From: an uncultured Roseateles sp.
GTDB lineage: Bacteria; Pseudomonadota; Gammaproteobacteria; Burkholderiales; Burkholderiaceae
NCBI GenBank assembly: GCA_946886855.1
Contig: CAMPJJ010000112.1
Coordinates: forward strand, 1-16,542
Direction: 5' to 3'
DNA: 16,542 bases
This document shows, in pieces, positions 15,299 through 16,542 of the stretch; the first letter of the stretch is position 1, and every line of letters begins with the position of its first letter. The translations under genes and the position numbers were made by a program. The notes beneath the pieces are model-generated. The model saw only the letters and a program-made list of their open reading frames with translations. It was not told the origin of the DNA and ran no database searches.

Positions 15299-15727
15299 TC
15301 AGCCGTAGATGTAGCTCTGCAATTGCGCGATCGTCAGCTCGTCGTCCGCGATGATGTTGTCCATCAGGTCTCTGATCGACAGCATGCCCACGACGGTCGC
15401 TCCCTCGACCACCGGCAGGTGGCGGATCTTGCGCTGGCTCATCAGGCTCATGCACTCGCGGCACTCGGTGTCGGGCTTCACGACGAACACGTTGGCCGTC
15501 ATCACGTCCTTGACCTGCGTGTTGCGCGAGTCGCGTCCCTGCAGCGCGATCTTGCGGGTGTAGTCGCGCTCCGAGAAGATGCCGAGCAGCCGCTCGCCCT
15601 CCATCACCAGCAGCGCGCCGACATCATGTTGCGCGAGCAGATGCAGTGCATCGAACACCGTTGCTTCCGGCGTGATGCGCCAGACGCTCGGGCCGCGGTT
15701 CTTCAACAGTTCGGACACCGGTTTCAT
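15299..15727 (-). CDS. Two-CBS-domain protein
   Basis: This 142-residue cytoplasmic protein consists of a pair of CBS domains (about residues 8-65 and 72-132), a Bateman module that usually binds adenine nucleotides. Visible CBS patterns are VFDALHLLAQHDVGALLV, GIFSERDYTRK, CMSLMSQRKIRHLPVV and GMLSIRDL. There is no attached enzyme domain, so its partner is unknown. ATG 15727 is chosen because AGGAGG lies six bases upstream on the minus strand; the longer open frame to 15817 has no such site. It converges on the nitroreductase with only 10 bases between stops and no recognisable terminator. Confidence 0.93.
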   Translation of the reverse strand: MKPVSELLKNRGPSVWRITPEATVFDALHLLAQHDVGALLVMEGERLLGIFSERDYTRKIALQGRDSRNTQVKDVMTANVFVVKPDTECRECMSLMSQRKIRHLPVVEGATVVGMLSIRDLMDNIIADDELTIAQLQSYIYG

Positions 15728-15740
15728 GGGGCCTCCTGGC

Positions 15741-15762
15741 GGAATCCTGACGGAATCCTGGC
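15741..15762 (-). repeat. 11-bp tandem repeat in the CBS gene leader
   Basis: GGAATCCTGAC (15741-15751) and GGAATCCTGGC (15752-15762) are adjacent copies differing at one base. They lie just upstream of the Shine-Dalgarno of the minus-strand gene. On the coding strand each copy contributes an AGGA core, resembling the real AGGAGG, so they could act as stand-by ribosome contacts. Confidence 0.6.
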
Positions 15763-15788
15763 GAATGGCTGAGGGACATCGAGCGCTC

Positions 15789-15817
15789 AAGATAAGCGCC
15801 TTGGCAGCGCGCCGCAA
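15789..15817 (-). promoter_or_regulatory. Possible promoter of the CBS-domain gene
   Basis: Reading the minus strand, TTGCGG (complement of 15812-15817) and TATCTT (complement of 15789-15794) are separated by 17 bases. They lie about 60 bases upstream of the start codon. Each hexamer matches four of six consensus bases. This is the best candidate seen in the 165-base gap but is weak. Confidence 0.3.
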
Positions 15818-15874
15818 GCCCCTGCAAGACCCGACCCCCCAAGGAGCGAGATCCCGATCGCCGCCTGTCCCGGG

Positions 15875-15894
15875 GATCGGGCACCCGCCCGATC
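15875..15894 (-). terminator. Hairpin at the 3' end of the DUF962 gene, possible terminator
   Basis: GATCGGGC (15875-15882) and GCCCGATC (15887-15894) form an 8-bp stem with a four-base loop, overlapping the stop codon of the minus-strand gene (15893-15895). No T-run follows on the minus strand, so if it ends transcription it would be weak or factor-assisted. Confidence 0.35.
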
Positions 15895-16423
15895 AAGCGG
15901 GATGGGTCAGGTCACGCAGGTGGGTGGGGCCGGCGCGGCGCTCGATCTCGGCGAGCAGGTCGCGGCCCCAGCCCATCGCGAAGAGGGCCTCGCCGACGAC
16001 GAACATCGGACCCACCAGCAGCCCGATCAGGTCGTCGACGAAGGCGGGTTTGCGGCCCTCGTAGTAGTGGCCGACGAACTGGATGATCCAGCCCACGACG
16101 AAACTGCCCAGGCCCCAGGCGAGCCAGCCGCCGAAGGAGCCCGCCGCCAGCGGGTGCGCCAGGGCCATCAGCACCGCGTTGACCACGGCGGTGGCAAGTC
16201 CGAGGACCACGTTGCCGCGTGTCAGGTACCAGATCGTCGCGGCGCTCCACACCACCCAGGCGGCGGACACGGTCCAGTCGGCGATGTGGAACTGCGCCCG
16301 TGCGAGCAGCACGCCGATCGCGAAGACGATCAGCGGGATGCCGACGAAATGCGTGGCGATGTTGCGGCGGTCGCGGTGGTAGGCGGCGTACTGCGCCATC
16401 AGGTCGGTCGCTTGGCGTGCCAT
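15893..16423 (-). CDS. DUF962/Mpo1-like membrane protein
   Basis: This 176-residue protein has about four to five hydrophobic helices, expected in the inner membrane. It carries the family motifs YHRDRRNIATHFVGIP (H16, H25) near the N terminus and QFVGHYYEGRKPA (H119, E122) in the C-terminal third. The yeast relative Mpo1 (YGL010w) is an iron-dependent dioxygenase of 2-hydroxy fatty acids that uses conserved histidines. The bacterial role is not established, so lipid oxidation is only a family-based suggestion. ATG 16423 follows GGAG on the minus strand. It looks transcribed separately from the CBS gene (165-base gap) and appears unrelated to the selenium operon. Confidence 0.9.
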   Translation of the reverse strand: MARQATDLMAQYAAYHRDRRNIATHFVGIPLIVFAIGVLLARAQFHIADWTVSAAWVVWSAATIWYLTRGNVVLGLATAVVNAVLMALAHPLAAGSFGGWLAWGLGSFVVGWIIQFVGHYYEGRKPAFVDDLIGLLVGPMFVVGEALFAMGWGRDLLAEIERRAGPTHLRDLTHPA

Positions 16424-16487
16424 GGCAGTCTCCGTGCGGGGTGTCGTCGTGATGTCGCAATGCTAGTGCGACCAGCTTGTTTGTGCC

Positions 16488-16539
16488 GTTCAGAATGCAG
16501 GTCTGAACACTCTTGGTTTACCCCTATGCAAGTGTTTAC
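16488..16539. promoter_or_regulatory. Dyad and spaced direct repeat at the right edge
   Basis: The 119 bases beyond the DUF962 start code for nothing visible. They contain the inverted repeat GTTCAGA/TCTGAAC (16488-16494, 16502-16508) with a seven-base centre. Next to it GTTTAC occurs twice (16516-16521 and 16534-16539), 18 bases apart. These could be operator sites for DUF962 or for a divergent gene beyond the window. No regulator is recognised. Confidence 0.3.
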
Positions 16540-16542
16540 GCG

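Overview
The window is GC-rich DNA, probably from a betaproteobacterium of the order Burkholderiales. This is inferred from base composition, codon use and protein style; no species call is possible from the sequence alone. Nearly all of it is coding.

Layout. Bases 1-332 hold the tail of one tRNA-Lys(CTT), a complete second copy, and a strong intrinsic terminator. Bases 394-1488 encode the Fe-S carrier ATPase Mrp/ApbC. Bases 1489-1891 are a 403-base gene-free stretch with a 22-bp inverted repeat and a structured leader. From 1892 to 15288 eleven genes run on the + strand with gaps of at most about 50 bases. They are formate dehydrogenase-N (fdnG, fdnH, fdnI), its maturation factor fdhE, the selenocysteine machinery selA, selB and selC (tRNA-Sec), a PhnD/PhnC/PhnE-type ABC importer with two permease domains fused, and a YdjA-type nitroreductase. 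Bases 15299-16423 carry two minus-strand genes, a CBS-domain pair protein and a DUF962/Mpo1-like membrane protein. The last 119 bases are non-coding.

How it works together. fdnG is read through an in-frame TGA (2477-2479, residue 196) as selenocysteine, and a SECIS hairpin follows directly. The same gene cluster supplies the enzyme that makes Sec-tRNA (SelA), the elongation factor that binds the SECIS (SelB) and the tRNA itself (selC). It is therefore an almost self-contained unit for making one selenoenzyme. Selenophosphate synthetase (selD) is the only missing Sec-pathway gene. The importer and nitroreductase that close the cluster are most simply read as selenium supply genes: oxyanion uptake by a PhnD-like binding protein, plus a reductase whose E. 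coli relative YdjA lies beside selD. That selenium role is inferred from context and was not demonstrated here.

Smaller oddities include a REP-like palindrome read in frame inside selB, a hexanucleotide repeat in the SelB GTPase domain, a 10-bp tandem repeat across the selB stop, and a possible alternative-pairing leader ahead of fdnG.
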